The translations under genes were made by a program, and so were the position numbers. The notes below the pieces were generated by a model. It was not told the origin of the DNA, did not search any database, and worked only from the letters and a program-made list of their open reading frames with translations. From DAOUFU01 sp034429275 (lineage in GTDB: Bacteria > Chloroflexota > Anaerolineae > Aggregatilineales > Aggregatilineaceae), in assembly GCA_034429275.1 (NCBI GenBank), contig DAOUFU010000262.1:1-49964 (forward strand): a stretch of 49,964 nt of DNA. The letters run 5' to 3'. Shown here one piece after another: positions 8,951-17,817 of the stretch; the stretch's first letter is position 1; every line of letters starts with the position of its first letter.

Positions 8951-8986
8951 GCTCATGATGAGGTCTCATGATTCTCATGATGAGGT
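8951..8986. repeat. 13-base tandem direct repeat
   Basis: The 13-mer CTCATGATGAGGT occurs at 8952-8964 and again at 8974-8986, a 22-base period. CTCATGATGAG is itself nearly palindromic. The second copy covers the 3' end of the 87-codon gene. It lies between that gene and the PLP enzyme gene and could be a slippage remnant or a protein site. Confidence 0.6.
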
Positions 8987-9238
8987 ATCGTCATCAAGCA
9001 GGATTTCGCGTTCGAGCGCTTTGATCCGGTTGTGGAGATCGTCGCGATGGCGGGCAAGCTCACGATAATGCTCGTAATCCTCGTCCGACATGTGCTCAGT
9101 TGACCCACGATGACGGGCCAGCAGGCTGTCGATTTCCTCATCCAGTGCTTCATATTCCAGCACCAGCCGTTGATAGGTTTTGATCTGGTCCAGATCACCC
9201 GATCCCGGCACCTTCTCCGGTTGAGGATTATCTGTCAC
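8975..9238 (-). CDS. small charged coiled-coil protein
   Basis: An 87-residue acidic protein with heptad-like patterns of Leu, Glu and Arg over most of its length, predicted to be a helical hairpin or coiled coil. It ends in a run of Asp and Ser. No signal peptide or catalytic motif is visible. Its start lies 3 bases after the stop of the glycosyltransferase gene, so it is probably translated with it. Its last codons overlap a 13-base direct repeat. Function unknown. Confidence 0.6.
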   Translation of the reverse strand: MTDNPQPEKVPGSGDLDQIKTYQRLVLEYEALDEEIDSLLARHRGSTEHMSDEDYEHYRELARHRDDLHNRIKALEREILLDDDTSS

Positions 9239-9241
9239 TGC

Positions 9242-10219
9242 TCACTCCTCCTGACTAGCCGCTTCATCGTTTCGGTTCTTCGCCTGTTCCCACACATCCG
9301 CCACAATATACAGTGGGCGCTGCCGCACTTCGTCGTAAATCCGCGCGACATATTGGGCCATCACGAAGAAGAAAAACAACTGAAACGAACTGAGCAGCAG
9401 TACTACGATCAGGGTAGTTGCCTGTCCTTCGAACACCGCAGCACCGGTCGCCAGCCGAAGGAACATGACCACCGGCACGGCCAGCACCCCGATCAAACCC
9501 AGGATCAGGCTTGCATAGATGGCGATCTGGAGTGGGAAATACGAGAATCCGGTGATCGCATCGAGCGCAAACCGCAGCATCTTGCGAAACGGATACTTCG
9601 TCTCGCCGACCATGCGCGCCTCACGCACATATTCGATTCCGGTCTGGTTGAAACCAACCCAGCTCGTCATCCCTCGGATGAACCGGTTATGTTCCGGCAT
9701 CGCCTTCAACGCTTCCACCACCTGGCGATCCATCAGGCGAAAGTCACCCGTATCCACCGGGATATCGATCTCGGCGATGCGATAGATCAGACGATAGAAC
9801 ACTTTCGCCGTGAACTTTTTGAACCAGGTTTCGCCCTTGCGTTCCGCGCGCACTGCATAGACCACCTGGAATCCCTCACGCCACTTGGCGATCAGTTCCA
9901 ACATTACTTCGGGTGGGTCCTGCAAATCTGCATCGATGATGATGACAGCCTGACCGCGCGCATAAGTCATTCCAGCGGTAACCGCGTTGGCATGTCCGAA
10001 ATTGCGCGCGAAATTCACCACACGCACATGGGGATCGGAAGCAGCAGCTTCGCGCAGCTCTTTCGCCGAGCCGTCGCGACTGCCATCGTTCACCATGATC
10101 AGCTCCCACGGCTCGCCCAACTGGCCCATGACTTCAGCCACCCGGCGATGCAAGGTGGGAATGTTGCCCTCCTCGTTATACACCGGAGCCACGATCGATA
10201 TAGTGGGTTCTGTCGTCAT
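9242..10219 (-). CDS. family 2 polyprenyl-phosphate glycosyltransferase (GtrB/DPM-like)
   Basis: A 325-residue GT2 glycosyltransferase of the dolichol/undecaprenyl-phosphate sugar transferase type. The N-terminal GT-A domain shows APVYNEEGNIP and the metal-binding DADLQDPPE motif around residues 93-101. Two membrane helices follow near the C-terminus (about residues 230-290). It should transfer a sugar from a nucleotide to the lipid carrier at the inner membrane face. The ATG at 10219 has AGGAG five bases upstream; the earlier start lacks this. It sits between threonine synthase and a small coiled-coil gene, with no obvious link to purine degradation. Confidence 0.85.
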   Translation of the reverse strand: MTTEPTISIVAPVYNEEGNIPTLHRRVAEVMGQLGEPWELIMVNDGSRDGSAKELREAAASDPHVRVVNFARNFGHANAVTAGMTYARGQAVIIIDADLQDPPEVMLELIAKWREGFQVVYAVRAERKGETWFKKFTAKVFYRLIYRIAEIDIPVDTGDFRLMDRQVVEALKAMPEHNRFIRGMTSWVGFNQTGIEYVREARMVGETKYPFRKMLRFALDAITGFSYFPLQIAIYASLILGLIGVLAVPVVMFLRLATGAAVFEGQATTLIVVLLLSSFQLFFFFVMAQYVARIYDEVRQRPLYIVADVWEQAKNRNDEAASQEE

Positions 10220-10298
10220 ACTTCTCCTGCACAGGCGCGGACCAATCACCTCAATTGTAACCAATCTATAACCAGAGTGCGATCCATCCTGGCGACAC

Positions 10299-11561
10299 TC
10301 ATGCAGTCAGCACGGGAAGGCCGAGTTTGACGCGCACGGCCTCGACGGCATCGATTGATGGCTCGACAGGGTAACCGCTGCCTGCAACACGCATCGCGCT
10401 GCGGATGTCCTTCAGACCATTCCCAGTTAGCAGCAGCACGACTCGCTCCGATGCGGCGATATGTCCTTCGCTGATCGCCTGCTGTGCCCCGGCAAAAGCC
10501 GCGGCTGCTGCCGGCTCGGCGAAGACGCCACCCAGCCGCGCCAACACAGGGATTGCATCCAGGATTTGCTGATCGGGCACCGAGACGAATGCCCCGTGCG
10601 TTTCGCGCACGGCGCGTACCGCTTTCACCCGGTCGCGTGGCAAATCCGCTGCGATGCTGTCTGCAACTGTCTGCGAGTTGATCGGAGACATCGTCGCCGG
10701 GTCGCTGCCCGCTTTCCAGACCTGGTAACAGGCTGCGCTGCCCTCTGCCTGCACGCCGATCAGCCGGGGAATCCGGTCGATCCAGCCCATTGCATGGAGA
10801 TCGCGGAAGCCTTTGTGCACTCCGCTGATGATATTGCCATCGCCCACACTGACGACCACGACATCGGGCACCTGCCATCCCAACTGCTCGGCGATCTCGA
10901 ACGCGACCGTCTTTTTCCCTTCGAGCGTATAGGGATTCATACCCGTATTCCGGCAGTACCAGCCATAGCGCGCTGATGCTTCGACCGCCAGGTCAAAAGC
11001 TGCATCATAGTTCCCCTGCACGAGCAGCACTTTCGCCCCATAGGTAAGAAGCTGAGCGATCTTCGCTTCTGGGGCAGCGGCAGGCACAAAGATCACCGCT
11101 GGAAGCCCCACACTTGCCGAAAGCCCGGCTAGTGCAGCCGCAGCGTTGCCCGTGCTGGCCGTCGTCACCACCTGGATTCCTTCGGCCATCGCGCGAGCAA
11201 CCACCAACGCGCTCGCCCGGTCTTTCAGTGAGCCGGTTGGGTTGCGCCCATCGTCCTTGAGCCACACCTGGCTCAAGCCCAGGTGCTCGGCCACGCGGGG
11301 AGCGTCGTACAAGGGAGTCCATCCCACGGCCAACGGTGGCACACGCGCACCCTCGGCCAGCGGCAACAGGGGGCGATAGCGCCACATCGTCGGCTCGCGA
11401 CTGGCAGTGATATCATCACGTGAGAAGCGCGCACGCAGCACATCGTAATCCAGCACAACGTCCATTGTGCCCGCCGGGCCGCAGTGCGGGCAGGTATAGG
11501 ACACCTCGCCCGGCGAAAAAGCGCTTCCACAGATAGCGCAGCGAAGTTCAGCGATCAACAT
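10299..11561 (-). CDS. thrC: threonine synthase
   Basis: A 420-residue PLP enzyme of the short-form threonine synthase family, which converts O-phosphohomoserine to threonine and phosphate. A zinc-ribbon-like N-terminus (Cys 8, 11, 24, 27) precedes the fold-type II core; the PLP lysine is in NPTGSLKDRA (Lys 113). The glycine loop is VGDGNIISG. The ATG at 11561 has GGGAG just upstream and starts 11 bases after the stop of the carbamate kinase gene. Because it is in a catabolic operon beside a second unusual PLP enzyme, a different phospho- or ureido-amino acid as substrate cannot be excluded. Confidence 0.8.
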   Translation of the reverse strand: MLIAELRCAICGSAFSPGEVSYTCPHCGPAGTMDVVLDYDVLRARFSRDDITASREPTMWRYRPLLPLAEGARVPPLAVGWTPLYDAPRVAEHLGLSQVWLKDDGRNPTGSLKDRASALVVARAMAEGIQVVTTASTGNAAAALAGLSASVGLPAVIFVPAAAPEAKIAQLLTYGAKVLLVQGNYDAAFDLAVEASARYGWYCRNTGMNPYTLEGKKTVAFEIAEQLGWQVPDVVVVSVGDGNIISGVHKGFRDLHAMGWIDRIPRLIGVQAEGSAACYQVWKAGSDPATMSPINSQTVADSIAADLPRDRVKAVRAVRETHGAFVSVPDQQILDAIPVLARLGGVFAEPAAAAAFAGAQQAISEGHIAASERVVLLLTGNGLKDIRSAMRVAGSGYPVEPSIDAVEAVRVKLGLPVLTA

Positions 11562-11572
11562 GGTCTCCCTCA

Positions 11573-12520
11573 CTATCCTGGCACGATGAGCGTACCGGTT
11601 TCGCCGCGCAGTGCCCGCCCGATATTATCCGGGTTGGTGATGATCGCCTGAGGCCCGCCTTTTTCAAGGAACTCGATAATCGCCTCGATTTTCGGATACA
11701 TGCTGCCCGGTTTGAAGTGACCCTCAGCCATATACCGGCGTGCCTCCGATAGTGTCATACGAGAGAGGTCCTTCTGCTCCGGCGTGCCAAAATTGATCGC
11801 CACCTTTTCCACCCCGGTCGAGATCATGAACAGGTCTGCCTTCAAACCGCTCGCAAGCAGGCTCGTCCCGCGATCCTTATCGATGACAGCGTTCACCCCC
11901 TTGAGGTTGCCATTCTCATCACGGATCACCGGGATTCCGCCGCCGCCGGTACAGATCACCACGAAGTTCTTCTCAACCAGCGCATTGATAGCATCCAGCT
12001 CGATGATCTCGATCGGAATCGGCGAGGGCACAACACGGCGATAACCGCGCCCGGCATCTTCCACCACCGTCCAGCCGTCTCTTCGAAATTTTTCTCCCTC
12101 TTCCTGAGACATAAACCCACCAATGGGTTTGTCAGGCTTCTCAAAGGCCGGATCGTTGCGATTGACAAGCGTCTGGGTCACCAGCGTGACGACATCGCGC
12201 CGGATGCCCAGTTTGCGCAGTTCGTTGTTCAGTGCCTGTTGAAGCATATAGCCGATGCTCCCCTGGGTGTCTGCGCCGATCAAGTCCATCGGCGTAGTAT
12301 GCACTTCGGGAGCAGCCAGTTCGTTGCGACGCAGAATGAAGCCGACTTGTGGCCCATTGCCGTGGGTAATGACCACACGCCAGCCCTGCCGGATCATCTC
12401 CACAACGTGTCTTGAGGTCTCGTATACCGCCTGCCACTGGTACTCGACCTGGGGTTTGTTTTTATCCAGAATTAGCGAGTTTCCCCCAATGGCGATAACG
12501 GCTGTTTTTGCGGATGGCAT
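11573..12520 (-). CDS. carbamate kinase
   Basis: A 315-residue amino-acid kinase fold protein of the carbamate kinase family (ArcC/YqeA). It converts carbamoyl phosphate and ADP into ATP, ammonia and CO2. Family blocks seen are VIAIGGNSLI at the start, VITHGNGPQVGF near residue 54, and GGGGIPV near residue 212. AAAGGG precedes the ATG. A strong terminator lies between it and the upstream YgeW-like gene, so it may need its own promoter or read-through. In the yge/ssnA-type purine pathway this is the energy-yielding step after a carbamoyltransferase. Confidence 0.93.
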   Translation of the reverse strand: MPSAKTAVIAIGGNSLILDKNKPQVEYQWQAVYETSRHVVEMIRQGWRVVITHGNGPQVGFILRRNELAAPEVHTTPMDLIGADTQGSIGYMLQQALNNELRKLGIRRDVVTLVTQTLVNRNDPAFEKPDKPIGGFMSQEEGEKFRRDGWTVVEDAGRGYRRVVPSPIPIEIIELDAINALVEKNFVVICTGGGGIPVIRDENGNLKGVNAVIDKDRGTSLLASGLKADLFMISTGVEKVAINFGTPEQKDLSRMTLSEARRYMAEGHFKPGSMYPKIEAIIEFLEKGGPQAIITNPDNIGRALRGETGTLIVPG

Positions 12521-12566
12521 AGGTGTCCCTTTCTAATAAAACTCGCGCTAATTTTGTGCATCGATC

Positions 12567-12607
12567 TAAGAAAGCCGACCACCCAAAGGGGCCGGGTGGA
12601 TCGGCTT
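12567..12607 (-). terminator. Rho-independent terminator after the YgeW-like gene
   Basis: Arms at 12572-12584 and 12594-12607 pair over about 13 bases with one bulge around a 9-base loop. On the minus strand the hairpin is followed by TTTCTTA. It sits 65 bases after the stop of the YgeW-like carbamoyltransferase and before carbamate kinase, dividing the catabolic block into two transcription units or attenuating the second. Confidence 0.85.
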
Positions 12608-12672
12608 ATGAAACATACACATCGAACGTCGATTCTACTCGCCAGTAAGGGAATACTGGCGTACCAACCAGA

Positions 12673-13653
12673 TCAGCGCATTGTCAGCGCCATCACCGCT
12701 TTTTGAACGTGCAGGCGGTTCTCCGCCTCGTCATAGACTGCACTCTGCGGTCCATCAATGACTTCGTCGGTCACCTCGATGTTGCGATCAGCAGGCAGGC
12801 AGTGCATATAAATCGCGTTCTTGTCGGCCAGCGCCATACGGCGCGCGTCTGCGATCCAGTCGGTATATTTGCCCGCGATTCGCTTGGACTCTTCCATGTC
12901 GGTGGTGGTCAGTGTCGCCCCCCAGCTCTTGGGATACACCACATCCGCCCCCGTGAACCCGGCATCGAAATCGTCCAGGACTTCGAAGCTGCCACCCGAC
13001 CGTTGAGCGTTAGCGCGCGCCAGGTCTTCGATCTCCGGCATCAGTTTGAACTCCGGCGGGCGCGTCAGGCGCACGTTCATTCCGAAGCGCGTTGCCAGCG
13101 TGATCATGCTCTGGGGCACCGAAAGCGGCTTCTGATAGCTGGAGGCATAGGCCCACGACATATTGAGCGTCTTTCCGCGTACATCGCGTCCAAACCGCTC
13201 GAAGATCGTCATCATATCGGCCAATGCCTGGAAGGGGTGGTACCAGTCACACTGCATGTTGAGCACCGGCACGCGGCTGTATTTTGCCACGTCGCGAATG
13301 TATTGGTTGCCCACGCCCCAATCGACCTGGCGGATGGCAATTCCATCGCAGTAGCGCCCAACGATTTCGCCGATCTCTTTGGCCGTGTCCCCATGCGCAA
13401 TCTGAGTGGTGCGGCTCTCGATGAACTGCGCATGACCGCCCAGCTGCGCCATGCCCGCCTCAAAACTGACACGAGTGCGCGTGCTGGAGAAGAAGAACAT
13501 CATCGCCAAAACCTTGTCGCGCAGCAGGGCGTGCGGCTCACCCAATGCCCGCTTGCGCTTGAGGTCAAAGGCAACTTCAAAAATCGTATTGATCTCGTTG
13601 TCCGTCCACTCATCCGGCGTGATCATATCACGGCCAATCAAATGAGTCTGCAT
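12673..13653 (-). CDS. YgeW-like knotted carbamoyltransferase
   Basis: A 326-residue carbamoyltransferase close to YgeW, the knotted carbamoyltransferase of the purine degradation region. Carbamoyl-phosphate-binding SSTRTR lies near residue 56, followed by the block TTQIAHGDTAKE. NMQCDWYHPFQALADM, WAYASSYQKPLSVPQ and ASGGSF-type blocks match YgeW rather than OTC or ATCase, and the active-site MHCLPADR is near residue 285. It is shorter than E. coli YgeW at the N-terminus. The ATG at 13653 is the first consistent start. The physiological acceptor of YgeW is not firmly known; here the reverse reaction, giving carbamoyl phosphate for carbamate kinase, is likely. Confidence 0.85.
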   Translation of the reverse strand: MQTHLIGRDMITPDEWTDNEINTIFEVAFDLKRKRALGEPHALLRDKVLAMMFFFSSTRTRVSFEAGMAQLGGHAQFIESRTTQIAHGDTAKEIGEIVGRYCDGIAIRQVDWGVGNQYIRDVAKYSRVPVLNMQCDWYHPFQALADMMTIFERFGRDVRGKTLNMSWAYASSYQKPLSVPQSMITLATRFGMNVRLTRPPEFKLMPEIEDLARANAQRSGGSFEVLDDFDAGFTGADVVYPKSWGATLTTTDMEESKRIAGKYTDWIADARRMALADKNAIYMHCLPADRNIEVTDEVIDGPQSAVYDEAENRLHVQKAVMALTMR

Positions 13654-13785
13654 CGCGGTATTGTCCCTTTCAAACTCTGATTTCGTGTCAACTCGGTCAA
13701 ATAAGGGGCGGCTGACCAAAACCTCGCCAGGCGCGCCCCACAACATCGTAAGTACCACACCCAGGTTACCCTGCGCCGCTTCTCA

Positions 13786-14739
13786 CTACTCCATTGCACC
13801 CAAGATCAGAGCCAACAAAGCCATGCGCGAGAGTACGCCATTGTAAGCTTCGACCCATTAACGCTGGTGCCGCGTCGTATCCACATCAGGCAACAGCTCA
13901 TCCTGGCGCGGCAGCGAATGCAGCACAATACAGTTTTTGCGCGCTTTCTCGAACAGAAGCTTCTTGGTCACCTGGTAATTGGCCGGCGTCTTGCCTTTGT
14001 CGTCGGTAGCTTCCTGGCGCGACTTGGTGTAATCGGGTTGTACGACCGGCTCCATATACACCACATCGGCCTGCCCCAAAACCTGTTCGATATGCTCTTT
14101 GCGCTCGAAGTTCAACCCCATGCTGCGAACTTCAGCCTCAAACTCCGGCAGGAAATACATCTCATCCGGCGCGATCACGTACACCTGGGAGTCAAACTTG
14201 CTCAGCGCATAGCTGATGCTGTGCATGGTGCGCATCCGCATATCGCCGATCAACACCCAGGTGAGGCCGTCGAGCGTGCCGCGCTCGCGGTAAATGGTCA
14301 GCATATCAGTGATCACCTGGGTCGGGTGCTCACCCCAGCCGTCACCGCAGTTGATGACCGGCACACTGGCATGATAAGCCGCCTCAGCCGGTGCGCCTTG
14401 CTGATAATGGCGCATGGCAATCACATCGCCATAATATTCCAGCATCTTGACGGTATCCTGGATACCTTCTTGATAGAAGTCGCCTGCGCGCGTCATTTTG
14501 GCATCCGAGAAGCCGGTCACATGCCCACCCAGGCGATGCATAGCGGCTTCGGTCGCCAGGCGAGTACGCGTGCTGGGCTGGTAAAATGCCGTGACGAGCG
14601 TCTTATGGGCCAGGATGTCCCCATTGCGCCGGTCACGCGCATACGGTTCAAGTTCTTTCGCTACTTCAAAAACGCGAAAATACTCGTGGCGCTCGAATTC
14701 TTTCAATGAGAGAATGTCACGACCAATAAAACTACGCAT
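13786..14739 (-). pseudogene. ATCase-like carbamoyltransferase with in-frame TAA near the 3' end
   Basis: Translation from the ATG at 14739 gives 293 residues of an aspartate-carbamoyltransferase-like protein: PSTRTR near residue 55, GDGWGEHPTQ, and LHSLPRQDEL (HPLPR in true ATCases). It stops at a TAA (13858-13860). The same frame then continues for 23 codons to a TAG at 13786-13788, encoding WVEAYNGVLSRMALLALIL and four more residues. That tail aligns without gaps with the final ATCase helix, the TAA replacing the conserved Tyr. The tail helix packs against the active-site domain, so the protein may be impaired. A single base change or a sequencing error would explain it. It precedes the YgeW-like gene. 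Confidence 0.75.
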
Positions 14740-14900
14740 TGTGTTCGATCTCCTCTGAATCACAAGGTAAACAAAACTCCGTACCGGCGCATGACCCGTT
14801 ATCCATATCCTCCTGGCAAGCCGGGGGAATTATCATGCAAGCATCCCACGCGGCCCGCCCACTGTCATCCCCATTTCATGCCGGCACGGGGTATAGCAGC

Positions 14901-16343
14901 TTAAAGGCGAAGCGGCGCGAAAGGCTTCCCGCGCAAAAATTGCCCGCGCCCCGGCTCCCCATGCAGCTCACCATCCTCAATCAGCACGGAACCCCGGCTG
15001 AGCACCGTGCGAACTTTTCCCTGGACCGTGATGCCATCATACGGGCAGTAACCGCCGATCGTATGCAGTGATCCAGCCTGGATCGTTGCCGCCTGCGAGG
15101 GATCGTAGATCAGGATATCGGCATCCGCGCCGGGGAGGATCGCCCCCTTGCGAGGGTAAAGCCCAAAGATTTTGGCCGGGTTTGTCGCCATCAGTTTTGC
15201 CAGCGTGGTGAGCGGCATCGGACCGGCGCTGCCTTCCTCGGTACGATCCCCGGCTTTCACACCCGGCAGATGAACTCCCCACGTGTAGGTTAGCGCAAAC
15301 GATGTCTCCAGGCCGGGCAGGCCGCCTGGGGTCTTGGTGAACTCGGTGAACTCGCGCTTTTGAGCCAGCGAATAATCGCAGTGATCCGTCGAGATCACGT
15401 TCAGCCCGCCCCACGCGACCACCGAAGGCAGATCAATCATATGCTCCTGGGGACGCAACGGCGGCTGCAGAATGAACTGCTCCGCGTTAGCCTGGGTATA
15501 TCGTCCATCGTGCAGGACAAAGTACTGGGGGCACGTCTCGCAAAACACCTGTTGCCCGCGATCCGTTCGCACAGCGTTAGGCTGCGCATACCACAAAGAG
15601 TCGCCCGTCGAACAGTGCACGATATAAACAGGTTTGTCCGCGCATTCGGCCAGGAACACTACTCGCCGGATCGCCTCCCACTCAGCTTCGGGTGGACGCC
15701 CCTGCCCATGATACGCCCAGCTTGACCTGCCTGCTGCCACCAGCCGATGCGTCGCATCGGTCACGATGGCATCATTTTCGCAGTGAACCATCGCGATCAT
15801 ATCGCCCGGCATAGCCCGCAACGTGTGCAGAATCTCCGCATCATCAGCGTAGTAATTGGGGCGATAGGTGGTATATAGTTTGATGCTGGGCACGCCCAGA
15901 TCGCGCAGTTCCACTAACCAACGGCGAGCCTCATCCGGGTCACGAGGCAGATCGGTTACCATCATGTGCAAACCGTAATCGATCAGGGCGGGTTGGCACT
16001 CTGCGAGCCGGGCTTCTAACGCTTCGGGGAATGTCATTCCTTTGAACTGGGTCGCAAAATCAACCACAGTGGTCACACCGCCAAAAGCTGCCGTGCGCGT
16101 ACCAATCTCCCAGTTATCCGCCGTTTTGTAGATACCTGTGTCGAGTTGAATATGCGTGTGCGGATCAACCACGCCGGGGAATACCAGGCAGCCGCCCGCA
16201 TCGATGAACTGCGCTTTTTTCCACAAGCGATCGCCCCGCTCCACCACCCCTACGATGCGCTCTCCTTCAATCAATACATCCGCCCGTAAGACATCGGTTG
16301 GGGTTACCACCTGTCCGCCGCGAATCACTTTTCGTTCCGTCAT
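14901..16343 (-). CDS. hyuA: D-hydantoinase/dihydropyrimidinase family (YgeZ-like)
   Basis: A 480-residue cyclic amidohydrolase that opens hydantoin or dihydropyrimidine rings. All binuclear metal ligands are present: His 62 and His 64 (DPHTH), the carboxylated Lys 155 (SIKLYTTY), His 187 (MVHCEN), His 243 (VHCSTGD) and Asp 320 (STDHCDY). Length is normal. The downstream carbamoyltransferase pair and carbamate kinase suggest that it produces N-carbamoyl intermediates. It starts 10 bases after the stop of the 8-oxoguanine deaminase-like gene, so the two are co-transcribed. It equals the hydantoinase HyuA/YgeZ of the E. coli yge region; substrate preference is not visible. Confidence 0.9.
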   Translation of the reverse strand: MTERKVIRGGQVVTPTDVLRADVLIEGERIVGVVERGDRLWKKAQFIDAGGCLVFPGVVDPHTHIQLDTGIYKTADNWEIGTRTAAFGGVTTVVDFATQFKGMTFPEALEARLAECQPALIDYGLHMMVTDLPRDPDEARRWLVELRDLGVPSIKLYTTYRPNYYADDAEILHTLRAMPGDMIAMVHCENDAIVTDATHRLVAAGRSSWAYHGQGRPPEAEWEAIRRVVFLAECADKPVYIVHCSTGDSLWYAQPNAVRTDRGQQVFCETCPQYFVLHDGRYTQANAEQFILQPPLRPQEHMIDLPSVVAWGGLNVISTDHCDYSLAQKREFTEFTKTPGGLPGLETSFALTYTWGVHLPGVKAGDRTEEGSAGPMPLTTLAKLMATNPAKIFGLYPRKGAILPGADADILIYDPSQAATIQAGSLHTIGGYCPYDGITVQGKVRTVLSRGSVLIEDGELHGEPGRGQFLRGKPFAPLRL

Positions 16344-16353
16344 AGGTTACTCC

Positions 16354-17718
16354 TCACAGTTCGCGATTCACCAGTTTGGTGGCAAGTGCGTTGTGCCGTT
16401 CAATGAGCGGCACCAGGTCAACTGTTTCCAGTTGGCCCTCGCGCACCACGACCCGCCCATTGATGACGGTATAGGCTGCATTCATTGAGGTGCAGAATAA
16501 AAGCGCAGCGACGGGATCATGAAGTGCACCCGCGTACGCAATTTGTCGCAGATCGAACGCGGTGAAATCCGCCGCCATACCCGGCTTCAGTGAACCGATA
16601 TCGTCGCGCCCCAGCACACGCGCCCCACCCAGCGTCGCTACTTCAAGCGCCTGCCGCGCCGACATCGCCGCTGGATCGAGTGCATCCACACGCTGGCACA
16701 GCATCGCCAGCCGTGCCTCGTTGAGCAAATGCCCGCTGTCGTTGCTCGCCGAGCCATCGACTCCCAGCCCGACCGGCACTCCCTGCGCAAGCATCTTTCT
16801 TACCGGGGCGATTCCACTCGCTAACCGCATGTTACTGGCAGGGCAGTGTGCGACTCCTGTCCCCGTTCGAGCGAACTTTTGGATTGCGTCGTCCGTCAGG
16901 TGAACACAGTGCGCGTGCCACACGTCTTCGCCCACCCAGCCCACATCTTCGGCATAATCACCCGGTGTAAGCCCAAACATTTCCAGGCTGTACGCAACAT
17001 CCGGCCCGTTTTCGGCCAGGTGTGTGTGCAGCCGAATTCCCGTATAGCTGCGCGCCAACAGCGCAGATTGGCGCATCAAGTCTTGAGATACGCTAAACGG
17101 CGAGCAGGGGGCCAGGCCGATTCGCAACATGGCAAAGCGCGAGTTGTCGTGATACTGCTCGATCACGCGTTGGCTGTCGCGCAAGATCGCATCCTCTTCT
17201 TCGACGACCCGATCCGGCGGAAGCCCTCCCTTGCTCTCCCCCACGCTCATGCTTCCACGAGTAGCATGGAACCGCAGACCAACCTCAGCGACCCCTCGTA
17301 TTTCATCATCAAGCGTGACATCGTTGGGGAAGATGTACAGGTGATCGCTCGATGTGGTGCAACCCGAAAGAGCCAGTTCAGCCGCCGCCAGCTTTGCGCT
17401 CACGTAGACCGCTTCTCCGGTCAGCCCGGCCCAAATGGGATACAGCGCCACCAGCCAGTGGAACAACTCGGCGTTTTGCCCGGCAGGGATCACGCGCGTC
17501 AGGGATTGGTAGAAGTGGTGATGCGTATTCACCAAACCGGGCATTACCACATGGCCGCTCAGATCGATCACTTCATCGGCGGTCTGGGGCAGATCGGCAC
17601 TCGTCCCAACCGCTTCAATCACATTGTCGCGCACGAACAACCCGCCGCCAGGTATCTCGCGGCGCATGTCGTCCATGGTGACAACAACCTGGGCGTTTTT
17701 CACCAGTAATGTGGGCAT
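16354..17718 (-). CDS. 8-oxoguanine deaminase-like amidohydrolase
   Basis: A 454-residue mononuclear-zinc amidohydrolase resembling 8-oxoguanine deaminases. Metal ligands seen are His 66 and His 68 in NTHHHFYQSLTR, the later HTHLAE and AHCVH histidines and the Asp of GVDGSASND. The blocks GQNAELFHWLVALYPIWAGLT and ASNMRLASGIAPV fit this subfamily, which deaminates 8-oxoguanine to urate. The ATG at 17718 is chosen because AGGGA precedes it and the extra N-terminal residues of longer frames do not fit the family. Urate production would feed the purine route of the downstream genes. Related guanine or atrazine-type hydrolases cannot be fully excluded. Confidence 0.82.
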   Translation of the reverse strand: MPTLLVKNAQVVVTMDDMRREIPGGGLFVRDNVIEAVGTSADLPQTADEVIDLSGHVVMPGLVNTHHHFYQSLTRVIPAGQNAELFHWLVALYPIWAGLTGEAVYVSAKLAAAELALSGCTTSSDHLYIFPNDVTLDDEIRGVAEVGLRFHATRGSMSVGESKGGLPPDRVVEEEDAILRDSQRVIEQYHDNSRFAMLRIGLAPCSPFSVSQDLMRQSALLARSYTGIRLHTHLAENGPDVAYSLEMFGLTPGDYAEDVGWVGEDVWHAHCVHLTDDAIQKFARTGTGVAHCPASNMRLASGIAPVRKMLAQGVPVGLGVDGSASNDSGHLLNEARLAMLCQRVDALDPAAMSARQALEVATLGGARVLGRDDIGSLKPGMAADFTAFDLRQIAYAGALHDPVAALLFCTSMNAAYTVINGRVVVREGQLETVDLVPLIERHNALATKLVNREL

Positions 17719-17817
17719 ATTTTTTTCCCTGGAGACAAAGATTTTTTCCGTCACAACAAACATAATCACTATCAGGGCGGGCCTGCAAATTCCGCCCTCA
17801 AAGTACATCCACCGCCT

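Noticed and set aside
9110..10330. 406-codon plus-strand frame
   Set aside because: It is the antisense shadow of the glycosyltransferase gene; His/Gln-rich composition shows the wrong strand.
12703..13680. 325-codon plus-strand frame
   Set aside because: Antisense to the YgeW-like carbamoyltransferase, which has clear family motifs.
13858..13860. TAA in the ATCase-like gene read as selenocysteine or pyrrolysine
   Set aside because: Those use TGA and TAG; TAA has no known recoding to these residues, and the aligned residue is Tyr.
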